Below are positions 1-6,139 of a stretch of 13,320 nucleotides of DNA, one piece after another. Source of the stretch: Chloroflexota bacterium (GTDB lineage: Archaea; Iainarchaeota; Iainarchaeia; Iainarchaeales; GCA-2688035); the NCBI GenBank assembly GCA_030634785.1, contig DAOWAC010000009.1:1-13320 (forward strand). Reading direction: 5' to 3'. Position 1 is the stretch's first letter. Every line of letters begins with the position of its first letter. The translations under genes and the position numbers were made by a program. Under the pieces are notes generated by a model. The model was not told the DNA's origin, did not search any database, and worked only from the letters and a program-made list of their open reading frames with translations.

Positions 1-1106
1 CCCCTTGCTTTTACCAAAGAAGGAATTTTTCCAGGATGCAGACCACCTGAACCAACTGCAAAAACAGGTTTTATATTAAGCCAGTTCTCTGAAAGGACAT
101 GATTTTTTCCCTTGTAAACAATTGTGTCCTCAATTTCTTCACCAATTGCTTTTACTTCTTTTTTGCCACCATGCATTTTTCCAACAATTGCACCAACATG
201 AATCTGGTCCACTCCAATAAGTCTGCAAAGCTTTGCAATTGCAAGCATACTAATTCCATGCTTTGAAGAACGGGTAAACGCAGCATGCCCTGCTCTATGC
301 GCATGTAAAATTAAACCAAGATCCTCGTCTCTCAAATCCTGCAAAGCACTCCAGCCGACACTTAGCACGTCAACCATTGCATATTCACTGCCTTGTTGTC
401 TTGCAAACTTTGCTCGTTTTACCATTTCTTTAAATGGAGCAGTAACATTGGGCATGTAAGCCTTTCTCTCACCTGTTTCCTTTTCTGCAATATCTCTTGC
501 TTTTAAAGTTTTCCTTACCCTTTTCTCAAAATGATTAAAACGCATGTTTGTTAAATTTTCATCATCTTTTACAATGTCACAGCCTCCAAGCCATGCCTGC
601 AAAGCAACATTTGCATGCTGTTTCTCGTTCAATCCAAGTTTTGGTTTTACAATTGTTCCAAGCAATGGTCTTTTTGGAACTTTTAAAATTCGTCTTACTC
701 CCCCAAGGCCAAAAGCAGGTCCTTTGAAAGAGCGAATGTAACGATTTGGAAAATTTATATCAAGCAAGCGTAAATTTTTAACTTCCTTCATTCCAAAAAC
801 GTTGCCTGCAATTGAACTGAGAAGCTGTGGCACACTTCCATTTTCAAACAATGAAAGAGGATAAGCAATTTTTACAATTTTTGAACGCTTGTTTAATGAA
901 AAAACGCGAGCATGAAGTTTTCGTTTCATTTTTGGAGAAAGTGTTGAAAGAGTTGTCCAAGTTCCAATACTTGATTCTGATGCAACAGCCTGTGCTGCTT
1001 CCTCAAAAGAAACACGCACAGCAGGCTCTAAGTAAAAGGCAACTACAAGATCTGCTTTTGGAATATATTTTGGATTAAGATATCCAGAGTATGCTTTGTT
1101 TGCCAT
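1..1106 (-). CDS. rbcL: Form III ribulose-1,5-bisphosphate carboxylase large subunit, C-terminus cut by window edge
   Basis: Carboxylates ribulose 1,5-bisphosphate to two 3-phosphoglycerates; in archaea form III enzymes are known to work in AMP/nucleoside degradation rather than a Calvin cycle. 368 codons are visible without interruption. The active site is intact: ESSIGTWTTL (E44, T49, W50), GNVFG (N102), GTIVKPKLGL (K154, K156), GGCDIVKDDEN with the carbamylated lysine K180 and metal ligands D182 and E183, HAHRAGH (H270), QIHVGAIVGK (H303, loop-6 K310) and SGGLHPG (S353). The IKPVFAVGSGGLHPG stretch matches archaeal form III (Thermococcus-like) better than plant-type sequences. About 60-80 C-terminal residues lie beyond position 1. 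The start ATG at 1106-1104 is the only good one and follows a TATA box. The gene is divergent from the gene at 1350. The subtype (III-a, III-b, III-c) was not determined. Confidence 0.95.
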   Translation of the reverse strand, partial: MANKAYSGYLNPKYIPKADLVVAFYLEPAVRVSFEEAAQAVASESSIGTWTTLSTLSPKMKRKLHARVFSLNKRSKIVKIAYPLSLFENGSVPQLLSSIAGNVFGMKEVKNLRLLDINFPNRYIRSFKGPAFGLGGVRRILKVPKRPLLGTIVKPKLGLNEKQHANVALQAWLGGCDIVKDDENLTNMRFNHFEKRVRKTLKARDIAEKETGERKAYMPNVTAPFKEMVKRAKFARQQGSEYAMVDVLSVGWSALQDLRDEDLGLILHAHRAGHAAFTRSSKHGISMLAIAKLCRLIGVDQIHVGAIVGKMHGGKKEVKAIGEEIEDTIVYKGKNHVLSENWLNIKPVFAVGSGGLHPGKIPSLVKAR

Positions 1107-1141
1107 TTGAAAAAAACCAAATAGAATAAAGAAGAAGGTAT

Positions 1142-1149
1142 TATTTATA
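1142..1149 (-). promoter_or_regulatory. TATA box of the RuBisCO gene
   Basis: On the minus strand the sequence reads TATAAATA, about 36-43 bases before the RuBisCO ATG, so transcription would start roughly 10-15 bases before the ATG. There is no clear ribosome binding site in that short leader. A GCC-A7-CGG motif lies 22 bases further upstream on the same strand (1184-1172). Confidence 0.55.
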
Positions 1150-1171
1150 CCTTATACATTTAGCAAAAGAT

Positions 1172-1184
1172 CCGTTTTTTTGGC
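1172..1184 (-). promoter_or_regulatory. A-tract motif GCCAAAAAAACGG upstream of RuBisCO promoter
   Basis: Minus-strand GCCAAAAAAACGG lies 22 bases upstream of the RuBisCO TATA box. Close variants stand in the same orientation upstream of the TATA boxes of Hef (6057-6091) and TFB (9387-9398). This is a candidate upstream binding site or bent-DNA element; no function is shown. Confidence 0.3.
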
Positions 1185-1203
1185 ACAGTTTTTTGAATTC
1201 TCA

Positions 1204-1313
1204 AATGCCTGCCAGTGGCTTGCGTAAAAAACCTTGAAAATCCTTTGCCTTTGCACAGTCCTCCAACTACTGCACAAAACTGCAAAACCAAATAGGTTTA
1301 AATTCAAGGCATT
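1204..1313 (+). other. Intergenic segment with interrupted complementary arms
   Basis: This is the middle of the 243-base gap between the divergent RuBisCO and 1350 genes. AATGCCT (1204-1210) is complementary to AGGCATT (1307-1313), and CCTTGAA (1232-1238) to TTCAAGG (1303-1309); the right arms overlap by three bases. The segment also has a near-repeat ACTGCACAAA/ACTGCAAAAC (1268-1288). It could be a folded transcript or an operator region, or chance. There is no tRNA, C/D-box pair or ORF in it. Confidence 0.2.
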
Positions 1314-1323
1314 ACCTAAATAT

Positions 1324-1333
1324 GATATAAAAC
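1324..1333 (+). promoter_or_regulatory. TATA box of the 1350 gene
   Basis: GATATAAAAC is centred about 22 bases before the ATG at 1350, with CCTAAATAT as the upstream BRE-like part. The spacing implies transcription starting at or very near the start codon (leaderless). Confidence 0.6.
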
Positions 1334-1349
1334 TTAGAAGCGTTTTTCA

Positions 1350-1808
1350 ATGGCTGTAAATAGAAGAAAAGGAAACGGACAAGGCGGACTTAACCCAAAA
1401 GGACCGCATAATGTTATGATGACAAGGCTTAGAAGAGCCAACTTTTCCATCAATGCAAGAGAAAAAAGGCTTGCCAAAATAAGCAACATGCTTTTGAAAA
1501 AAGAAGCAGTAGATGGAGAAAAAATGGCAAACGCTGCACTCAAAGAGATTGAAAAGCCAGCACCGAATCTTAAACTTATTAAAAAAACAACAGCCTTTAT
1601 TGCAGAAGAAATAGTGCTTTTGCAGAGTTTTGTTTCAGAGGCTGAAAAATTAATGAAGGCAAAGGAAAGAACAGGCGTGCTTACAACTCAAGAGGCTAAC
1701 ACACTTGAAGTAATTTGGAAAAACATGCAAAGGGTTCTGAAAATTGAGCAGGCAATAATGAAAAAAATAGACAACGGCCTTAGGGCAAAAGACATAATCA
1801 TAAATTGA
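1350..1808 (+). CDS. Unrecognised helical basic protein, 152 aa
   Basis: I do not recognise this family. The N-terminal 25 residues are Gly/Asn/Arg-rich and probably disordered (RRKGNGQGGLNPKGPHN). The rest is predicted helical: a basic helix around 27-55, then two long amphipathic helices around 77-105 and 113-148 with heptad-like Leu/Ile/Ala spacing, which suggests a helical hairpin or coiled coil. There is no signal peptide, membrane segment or cysteine. The start ATG at 1350 sits about 22 bases after a TATA box, so the message looks leaderless. It is the first gene of a same-strand run but has its own promoter, as does the next gene. A nucleic-acid-bound role is possible from the charge alone; I would not assign one. 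Confidence 0.75.
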   Translation: MAVNRRKGNGQGGLNPKGPHNVMMTRLRRANFSINAREKRLAKISNMLLKKEAVDGEKMANAALKEIEKPAPNLKLIKKTTAFIAEEIVLLQSFVSEAEKLMKAKERTGVLTTQEANTLEVIWKNMQRVLKIEQAIMKKIDNGLRAKDIIIN

Positions 1809-1870
1809 AAGCCAACAACAATTGACCTGCAGAAATGAAGAGGGAAAAAGCAGGAATGAAAAAAAGAAAA

Positions 1871-1882
1871 CTATTTATATGG
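1871..1882 (+). promoter_or_regulatory. TATA box of the 1905 gene
   Basis: CTATTTATATGG is centred about 28 bases before the ATG at 1905, preceded by an A-rich BRE-like run. No ribosome binding site follows, so the message is probably leaderless. Confidence 0.55.
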
Positions 1883-1904
1883 CAAAATTTATGTATTCTA
1901 ATGC

Positions 1905-2825
1905 ATGAATGATGAAACAGCAGGAGTTTTTCCAGGAGATGAAGATATTGCAACAGGATATCCAGGGGATGAAATAATGCCTGAAGGAATAACAAAACAC
2001 TCAAAAAAAATTGACAAAAGAATTGTAATTGTAGTTGTTGCAATAATTGTTGTTGTTGCAATTTTTGCGATTTTTTCAGACCCTATTATTAGCAGTATAA
2101 ACAAGATTGGTATGATTGAAATTCCAGGACTTGGAGGAACAGACCAAATGCAAATGCTTGTAATAGGTCAGCCAAGCGTTGATTTGCTTGCAGACCTTGA
2201 CAACCAGCGTGATTTGGTTTATTATAGAGTAAAAGATGCTGCAAATCTTGAGGTAAATCTAGCAGAACAGCTTGCAGAATTTGATATGATATTATTAGAC
2301 CAGCATATGGGAACAACACCTTATGATAAAAGTGTTTCAAGAGCTTTGGGAGAAGCAATTGAAAACTATGTTATGACAGGAGGAAAACTTGTTGTAGTAA
2401 TGGATTCAGGAATTTACAGAAGTGGCGGAGAATTTGGTACAGGAATTGCCAATGATGTAATAGGATGGGAGGAAACATTTGGAAACCTAATTCCAGTAGA
2501 ATGTGACGAAGGACAACAAGGCATTCCTACTTGCACACAACCGGTTTTTGTTACTGGCAAAATTAAAAGGCTTGACCAAGACAGCGAAATAATGCAGGGA
2601 ATTGAAACAGCCCCAGCAGATCCAAGATATGACCCGCTAAACATGACAACATTTGATGTAAAGCCTTTGAGCAAGCAGGTTGCGTATATAGACAGTGTTG
2701 AAGGAACTGAAAATTATCCCGGAATTGTAGAAAAAAGCTTGTTAATTGGAAAAAGCATTTACTTCAATTACGACCCTGCAATTACTCCAGGCATTTGGCA
2801 AAACACTTTAGAGTATTTGCGCTGA
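1905..2825 (+). CDS. Membrane-anchored protein with amidotransferase-like (Rossmann-type) outer domain, 306 aa
   Basis: Residues 1-39 are an acidic then basic cytoplasmic tail with a short internal repeat (PGDEDIATGY / PGDEIMPEG, residues 10-28). A single strong membrane segment spans about 40-57 (IVIVVVAIIVVVAIFAIF), preceded by KKIDKR, so the C-terminal 245 residues should lie outside the cell. That part alternates strands and helices: QMLVIGQ (83-89), FDMILLDQ (126-133), a helix with YVMTGGKLVVVMDSG (155-169), and a late ILIGKSIYFNYD-like strand (280-290). The order resembles class I glutamine-amidotransferase-like folds (ThuA/GldG/DUF4350 type), but no catalytic Cys-His pair is evident. 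C200 and C210 could form a disulfide. I infer a surface sensing or binding role; the family is not identified with certainty. Confidence 0.8.
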   Translation: MNDETAGVFPGDEDIATGYPGDEIMPEGITKHSKKIDKRIVIVVVAIIVVVAIFAIFSDPIISSINKIGMIEIPGLGGTDQMQMLVIGQPSVDLLADLDNQRDLVYYRVKDAANLEVNLAEQLAEFDMILLDQHMGTTPYDKSVSRALGEAIENYVMTGGKLVVVMDSGIYRSGGEFGTGIANDVIGWEETFGNLIPVECDEGQQGIPTCTQPVFVTGKIKRLDQDSEIMQGIETAPADPRYDPLNMTTFDVKPLSKQVAYIDSVEGTENYPGIVEKSLLIGKSIYFNYDPAITPGIWQNTLEYLR

Positions 2826-2860
2826 CAGACAAAAATTATATTAATCAAAAATACTTAACG

Positions 2861-2870
2861 AATATTTAAA
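2861..2870 (+). promoter_or_regulatory. TATA-like box of the 2904 gene
   Basis: AATATTTAAA is centred about 38 bases before the ATG at 2904, giving a leader of about 10 bases. TTTAATATTTTA at 2882-2893 is a closer but poorer alternative. Confidence 0.45.
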
Positions 2871-2903
2871 TTCCAGAACTGTTTAATATTTTAGGCAACG
2901 CGC

Positions 2904-3596
2904 ATGGAAAAAGAGATTAAAACAAGAAAAGCCAAAGTTGTTACGATTAAACGCAAGCACCTGAATCCAAGGCTGCAGGAAATAATCGGAACAAGATTTT
3001 CAGGTATTACTAGTACAACAGTAATAGGCGACAGGCGCCTCAGAGCCCTTAACGAAGTAGGCCTGACAATGAATACAGTGGCTTTGGCAGGAAGCCTTCC
3101 GAAAGCCAGCAACAGGGAGATGATACCTTATACTTCAGCAGGAATAGCAATTGGTGCCAGTGCAAGAACGCTTATAGCCAAGCTTATTCAAAAAAGGCAC
3201 CGTCAACTCGTTAAAGAAATGAAAAACGTTGGATTGCTGCAGACAAAATTTGAAGGCAGTTATCCAAGAGACTGGATTAATCCAGCAATTGTTGCAAAAA
3301 CCCACCCAGTATTTTACGTAAAAGCAAACGGAGACCTCGTTTTCTTAAAGCCGACAAGAACAGAATTTATGAGATACCAGTTTCAGAAAAAGTTTCTTGG
3401 AAAAATTGGCCTGAACCCCTGGAGATGGAGAGCATACATCAAAAAACCGAAAGCCCCCAAAAAAGTCTGGGACATTGCAAAAGCAAAAGCAATTCAACTG
3501 GCTGAAACGCTAAGGCAACCAGAACCGGCATTTGGATTTGTAAGAGCCGAAACACGTTCTAAAACTGCAAGAAAAAACTATAGAAGAAGGCGTTGA
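2904..3596 (+). CDS. Unrecognised strongly basic protein, 230 aa
   Basis: I do not recognise the family. The protein is very rich in Arg and Lys throughout and ends in ARKNYRRRR, which favours RNA or DNA contact. It has a small-residue hydrophobic stretch around 74-92 (MIPYTSAGIAIGASARTL) that is too polar for a confident membrane helix, followed by a basic helix around 93-107. A Trp/aromatic patch NPWRWRAYIKKP sits near 171-182. There are no cysteines and no known nucleotide-binding motif. Codons are somewhat more GC-rich (ctg, ggc, gcc) than in neighbours such as 4995-5699. It is followed 41 bases later by cytidylate kinase, with which it may be co-transcribed. A ribosome- or RNA-associated role is only a guess from composition. 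Confidence 0.8.
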   Translation: MEKEIKTRKAKVVTIKRKHLNPRLQEIIGTRFSGITSTTVIGDRRLRALNEVGLTMNTVALAGSLPKASNREMIPYTSAGIAIGASARTLIAKLIQKRHRQLVKEMKNVGLLQTKFEGSYPRDWINPAIVAKTHPVFYVKANGDLVFLKPTRTEFMRYQFQKKFLGKIGLNPWRWRAYIKKPKAPKKVWDIAKAKAIQLAETLRQPEPAFGFVRAETRSKTARKNYRRRR

Positions 3597-3637
3597 AATG
3601 CAGCTTTTTTTAAACCTAAAGGGGATGAATTTGTAAT

Positions 3638-4201
3638 ATGATTGTAACCATTACTGGATTTCCTGGTTCAGGCAAAAGCACTTTGGGAAAAGGTATTGCA
3701 AAAGCTCTTGGACTGAAACATTACAGTGCAGGTGACTTTTTGCGCGAAATTGCAAAAGAAAAAGGTCTTGGCTTAATGCAGATACAGCACGAAATGGAAA
3801 AAGACAGGGGCATTGATGATGAGCTTGACAAAAGAACGGAAGAGCTTGGAAAAAAAGAAGACAATTTTGTAATTGACGGGCGAATGGCCTGGCATTTTGT
3901 TCCAAAAAGCATTAAGATTTTTGTAAAAGTTGACTTGGAAAAAGCCGCTGAACAAGTGTTCAGAGATTCACAACAGGAAAAAAACGAAAGAAGTGAAGAA
4001 ACAGGAAATACAAGTATTGAAAAAACTGCAAAAAATATGAAGCAAAGAATGGAAATGAACAAAGAAAGATACAGAAAGCTTTATGGCGTCAACTATTTGA
4101 ATGAAAAAAATTACGACATTTTAGTAGATACAACGAACTCAGGAATTGAAGAAACAAAAGAAAAGGTTTTGAAGGAAATAGAGCGTCTGGCAGGGAAATG
4201 A
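3638..4201 (+). CDS. cmk: Cytidylate kinase, archaeal type
   Basis: Phosphorylates CMP (and dCMP) to the diphosphate with ATP in the cytosol. The N-terminal Walker A GFPGSGKST spans residues 7-15. SAGDFLREIAKEKGL (30-44) is the NMP-binding region typical of archaeal CMP kinase, FVIDGRMAW (76-84) the next conserved strand and loop, and IKIFVKVD the one after. The Arg-rich lid follows (residues about 105-140), and the family ending YDILVDTTNSG precedes a last helix. At 187 residues the length is normal for the family (about 175-190). GGGGATGA-like bases at 3621-3628 precede the ATG by about 10 bases and may act as a weak ribosome binding site. The next gene starts one base after this stop, so the two are almost certainly translated from one message. 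Confidence 0.9.
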   Translation: MIVTITGFPGSGKSTLGKGIAKALGLKHYSAGDFLREIAKEKGLGLMQIQHEMEKDRGIDDELDKRTEELGKKEDNFVIDGRMAWHFVPKSIKIFVKVDLEKAAEQVFRDSQQEKNERSEETGNTSIEKTAKNMKQRMEMNKERYRKLYGVNYLNEKNYDILVDTTNSGIEETKEKVLKEIERLAGK

Positions 4202-4202
4202 G

Positions 4203-4898
4203 ATGAATTTTTTTCCAAAAAGCGTAAGAAAAATCGTGAACAGGTTTTCTAAAAGAAAGGCATTGCCCAAACCAGTAAACAGGTCTATTGAAAGATTAGA
4301 CCAGATGAGCATAAAAAGAAGCAGGGGAAGAGTGCTTGGAGTCAGTCCGCAGTTTAAGAAATTTTCAAAAAAACAAAGAGGTTTTGTCCTTGAAGCCAAA
4401 AGATTGATTGAAAAAAATTTCGAAGTATTAAAAGAGCCTGGAAAAAAAATAAATAGCAATGGAATAAGGATAGAAAGGGCACACACCGGAAGCCATGAGG
4501 GTATAAACAATTATTTAACCCTTAAAGTTAGTGTCGCAAAAAAAGAGTTTTTCGTAAAAATTGCAAAAACCATCAGTATTGAGCGAAACATTAAAGGCAT
4601 TGAAATTGTAAACAAATATCTTAAAAAAAAGGAAGGCAAAATAAATGGCTTTAAGGTAAAGGCAATAATGCCACATTTGGTTTATTCAAAAAATATAGAA
4701 CAAAAATCTTTCTTTGTAACAGATTTTTTCAATCATAACGAAGTGGTTATGGTACGAGACCTTAAAAATCCGGAAAACTTCAAAATAACCAGAGTATTAG
4801 AAAAAATCGGAAAAGAAAATGCGCTTATTTACGATATTGGACCACACAATGCGTTCTATAACCCTAAAACAAAAACCATTTTATTGTTTGATATATAA
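4203..4898 (+). CDS. Divergent protein-kinase-like fold, truncated after the DFG-type Asp, 231 aa
   Basis: The first about 60 residues are basic and probably flexible. From about 88 on, the pattern resembles a minimal kinase fold of the RIO/ABC1/aminoglycoside-kinase kind: a strand pair NYLTLKVSVAKKEFFVKIAK with a candidate ATP-binding Lys (K119), a helix with E127 or E134 as its partner, a hinge-like strand SFFVTDFF (169-176), then YDIGPHNAFYN (210-220). In that loop D211 and N216 have the Asp-x4-Asn spacing of the catalytic loop (compare DLHPGNIL in RIO/APH kinases). LLFDI follows, with D230 where the DFG Asp should be, 14 residues after the Asn. The protein stops there, so the activation segment and late C-lobe are missing. 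Frames after the stop do not continue it. It is coupled to cytidylate kinase (1-base gap). The kinase assignment is inference. Confidence 0.6.
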   Translation: MNFFPKSVRKIVNRFSKRKALPKPVNRSIERLDQMSIKRSRGRVLGVSPQFKKFSKKQRGFVLEAKRLIEKNFEVLKEPGKKINSNGIRIERAHTGSHEGINNYLTLKVSVAKKEFFVKIAKTISIERNIKGIEIVNKYLKKKEGKINGFKVKAIMPHLVYSKNIEQKSFFVTDFFNHNEVVMVRDLKNPENFKITRVLEKIGKENALIYDIGPHNAFYNPKTKTILLFDI

Positions 4899-4944
4899 TA
4901 GTTTGATAATAAAAGATTGGCAAATTTTTAAACCAAAGAGAAGA

Positions 4945-4954
4945 TTTATAAAAA
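4945..4954 (+). promoter_or_regulatory. TATA box of the KaiC-like gene
   Basis: TTTATAAAAA with a purine-rich BRE-like AGAGAAGA before it. Transcription would start near 4973-4978, giving a leader of about 20 bases that carries the GAGGTG ribosome binding site. A 6-bp inverted repeat CTAATT/AATTAG (4963-4968 and 4975-4980) straddles the expected start and could be an operator. Confidence 0.65.
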
Positions 4955-4983
4955 ACAAACACCTAATTTTAGAGAATTAGAAG

Positions 4984-4989
4984 AGGTGT
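4984..4989 (+). promoter_or_regulatory. Ribosome binding site that decides a TTG start
   Basis: GAGGTG is a perfect match to the complement of the archaeal 16S rRNA tail. It ends five bases before TTG at 4995-4997. A GTG at 4986 would fall inside this site and have no ribosome binding site of its own, so the TTG is preferred. Confidence 0.75.
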
Positions 4990-4994
4990 ATTTT

Positions 4995-5699
4995 TTGGAA
5001 AGAGTTAAATCAGGAATACCAGGTCTTGACGAATTAATCGAAGGAGGTTTTCCAGTAGGAAGCACTACATTGCTTTCAGGGGGAACAGGAACCTGCAAAA
5101 CAATTTTTAGCATGCAATACATTTACAACGGAGCAAAACTTTACAATGAACCAGGATTGTTTGTAACAATTGAAGCAAACCCAAAAAACATTGCTTGGAA
5201 TATGCAAAGCTTTGGATGGGATATTGGACAATTACAAGAAGAAAGAAGAATAAACATTTACAGAATGCACCTTGCACCAAAAAAAACTTTTGGAGATTTA
5301 GTAAAAGATGAACTTGCAACAATTACAGGAATTGTAAAAGAACTTGGAATCAAAAGAATTGCAGTTGACAGTACAACCGCATTTGCTTCATTAATTGACG
5401 ACCCTTCAACAATCAGAAGCATTTTGTTCAAGTTTGCAGACGGCTTAAAAGAAATGGATTGTACAACAATCTTTACATCCGAAACAAAAAGCGAAAGAAA
5501 TGTATACAGTGCATATGGTGTTGAAGAATTTATGGCAGACGGACTAATAGTACTCTATTTTACTCCGCCAAACAGAAGCATTTTTGTAAGAAAAATGCGC
5601 GGAACAAAACACAGCAAAACAGTACATCCTTTTGAAGTAACACCAAAAGGAATCATAGTAAAACCAAAAGAACAGGTTCTATGGGAAGCAATTAAATAA
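4995..5699 (+). CDS. Single-domain KaiC/RadA-like ATPase, 234 aa
   Basis: A RecA-fold ATPase of the archaeal KaiC-domain family; such proteins form ATP-dependent hexamers, and their partners are mostly unknown. Starting at TTG gives MERVKSGIPGLDELIEGGFP, the usual family opening; the in-frame GTG nine bases earlier overlaps the ribosome binding site. Walker A is GGTGTCKT (29-36), with Cys at 34 where most relatives have Gly. TIEANP (58-63) keeps the first of the two catalytic-type glutamates (E60) but has Ala for the second. Walker B is RIAVDS (D125). YGVEEFMADGLIVLYF and VRKMRGTKHSKTVHPFEV near the C-terminus are typical. The single-domain length is normal. It has its own TATA box and is convergent with the histone gene. 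An alternative start at GTG 4986 would add three residues. Confidence 0.9.
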   Translation: MERVKSGIPGLDELIEGGFPVGSTTLLSGGTGTCKTIFSMQYIYNGAKLYNEPGLFVTIEANPKNIAWNMQSFGWDIGQLQEERRINIYRMHLAPKKTFGDLVKDELATITGIVKELGIKRIAVDSTTAFASLIDDPSTIRSILFKFADGLKEMDCTTIFTSETKSERNVYSAYGVEEFMADGLIVLYFTPPNRSIFVRKMRGTKHSKTVHPFEVTPKGIIVKPKEQVLWEAIK

Positions 5700-5741
5700 A
5701 ATTTAATTCATGCTGTTGAACCCAAGCGAAATAGCATATTA

Positions 5742-5760
5742 TCACACCAGTCGGGCGTGA
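5742..5760 (-). terminator. Stem-loop just after the histone stop codon
   Basis: On the minus strand, TCACGCC and GGTGTGA pair as a 7-bp stem (one G-U) around a 5-base loop, beginning three bases after the histone stop. On the plus strand the same arms contain an A-C mismatch, so the fold suits the histone transcript. It is followed by AT-rich sequence but not a clear T run, so it may be an end-protecting or pausing hairpin rather than a complete terminator. Confidence 0.4.
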
Positions 5761-5763
5761 CGG

Positions 5764-5973
5764 CTATTGCATTCCTTTTACTGCAAGCTTTATGTCCTGA
5801 GCAGTAACTGTTTTTCTTTTAGCATGCTTTGCAAACTCTGTTGCCTGCTGTGCAATCTTAATGCCCTTGTCTTCCAAGACCTCTGACAAAGTAGCTGCAG
5901 CATCCTCGCTTACACGGCCTCCGCCAGCCTTTCTTATTATTCTGTCAACAGCCGCAAGCGGCAATTCGCCCAT
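5764..5973 (-). CDS. Archaeal histone, 69 aa
   Basis: A single histone fold that dimerises and wraps DNA into archaeal chromatin. The protein opens [20 protein letters not shown], contains [15 protein letters not shown] (helix 2), and closes with [19 protein letters not shown], where RKTVTAQDI is the conserved second DNA-binding loop and start of helix 3. Length is the family norm (65-70), with no tail. The first loop has GGGRVS, so Arg at the minor-groove position is kept. The start ATG (5973-5971) is 7 bases after a good ribosome binding site GGATGTGA. It is the only histone gene visible, divergent from hef across 166 bases and convergent with the KaiC-like gene. A 12-bp palindrome lies in its leader. 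Confidence 0.96.
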   Translation of the reverse strand: MGELPLAAVDRIIRKAGGGRVSEDAAATLSEVLEDKGIKIAQQATEFAKHAKRKTVTAQDIKLAVKGMQ

Positions 5974-5980
5974 AATCTTT

Positions 5981-5988
5981 TCACATCC
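5981..5988 (-). promoter_or_regulatory. Ribosome binding site of the histone gene
   Basis: GGATGTGA on the minus strand, one mismatch from GGAGGTGA, ends 7 bases before the histone ATG and fixes that start. Confidence 0.6.
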
Positions 5989-5997
5989 TTTTGAATT

Positions 5998-6009
5998 GGC
6001 TTTAAAGCC
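5998..6009. repeat. 12-bp perfect palindrome GGCTTTAAAGCC in the histone leader
   Basis: GGCTTTAAAGCC is self-complementary over all 12 bases and lies between the histone TATA box and its ribosome binding site, near the expected transcription start. It is a candidate operator for a dimeric repressor; a hairpin is unlikely because no loop is left. Confidence 0.4.
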
Positions 6010-6032
6010 TTAATAAAGGTTGTTTCAAAGGA

Positions 6033-6043
6033 ATATTTAAATT
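6033..6043 (-). promoter_or_regulatory. TATA box of the histone gene
   Basis: The minus strand reads ATTTAAATATT, with transcription expected to start near 6010-6015 and a leader of about 40 bases containing the palindrome and ribosome binding site. TTATTAAGG nearer the gene (6010-6018) is a poorer alternative. Confidence 0.5.
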
Positions 6044-6056
6044 TATCCCATTTTTT

Positions 6057-6091
6057 GGCAAAAAAAGCGGTTTTTAGGCAAAAAACACCGG
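6057..6091 (+). repeat. Two tandem GGC-A-tract-CGG motifs upstream of hef
   Basis: GGCAAAAAAAGCGG (6057-6070) and GGCAAAAAACACCGG (6077-6091) repeat at a 20-base interval, that is two turns of the helix. The second ends 18 bases before the hef TATA box. Similar motifs lie upstream of RuBisCO and TFB in the same orientation. Confidence 0.4.
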
Positions 6092-6109
6092 AAACCCACT
6101 AAGAAATGC

Positions 6110-6119
6110 TTTAAAAAGG
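6110..6119 (+). promoter_or_regulatory. TATA box of hef
   Basis: TTTAAAAAGG is centred about 25 bases before the hef ATG at 6140. The spacing implies a leaderless message; no ribosome binding site is present. Confidence 0.5.
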
Positions 6120-6139
6120 TCGCCAAACTAATTGAATGT

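Noticed and set aside
827..1078. 83-codon plus frame inside RuBisCO
   Set aside because: It is antisense to an intact RuBisCO frame with all N-terminal active-site motifs in this stretch.
1835..1912. 25-codon plus frame just before and overlapping the 1905 gene
   Set aside because: It spans the TATA box of the 1905 gene, has no promoter or ribosome binding site, and is Lys-rich by AT composition.
6051..6092. CRISPR-like short repeat in the hef upstream region
   Set aside because: There are only two imperfect copies with a 20-base period and no spacers; it is better read as a doubled promoter motif.
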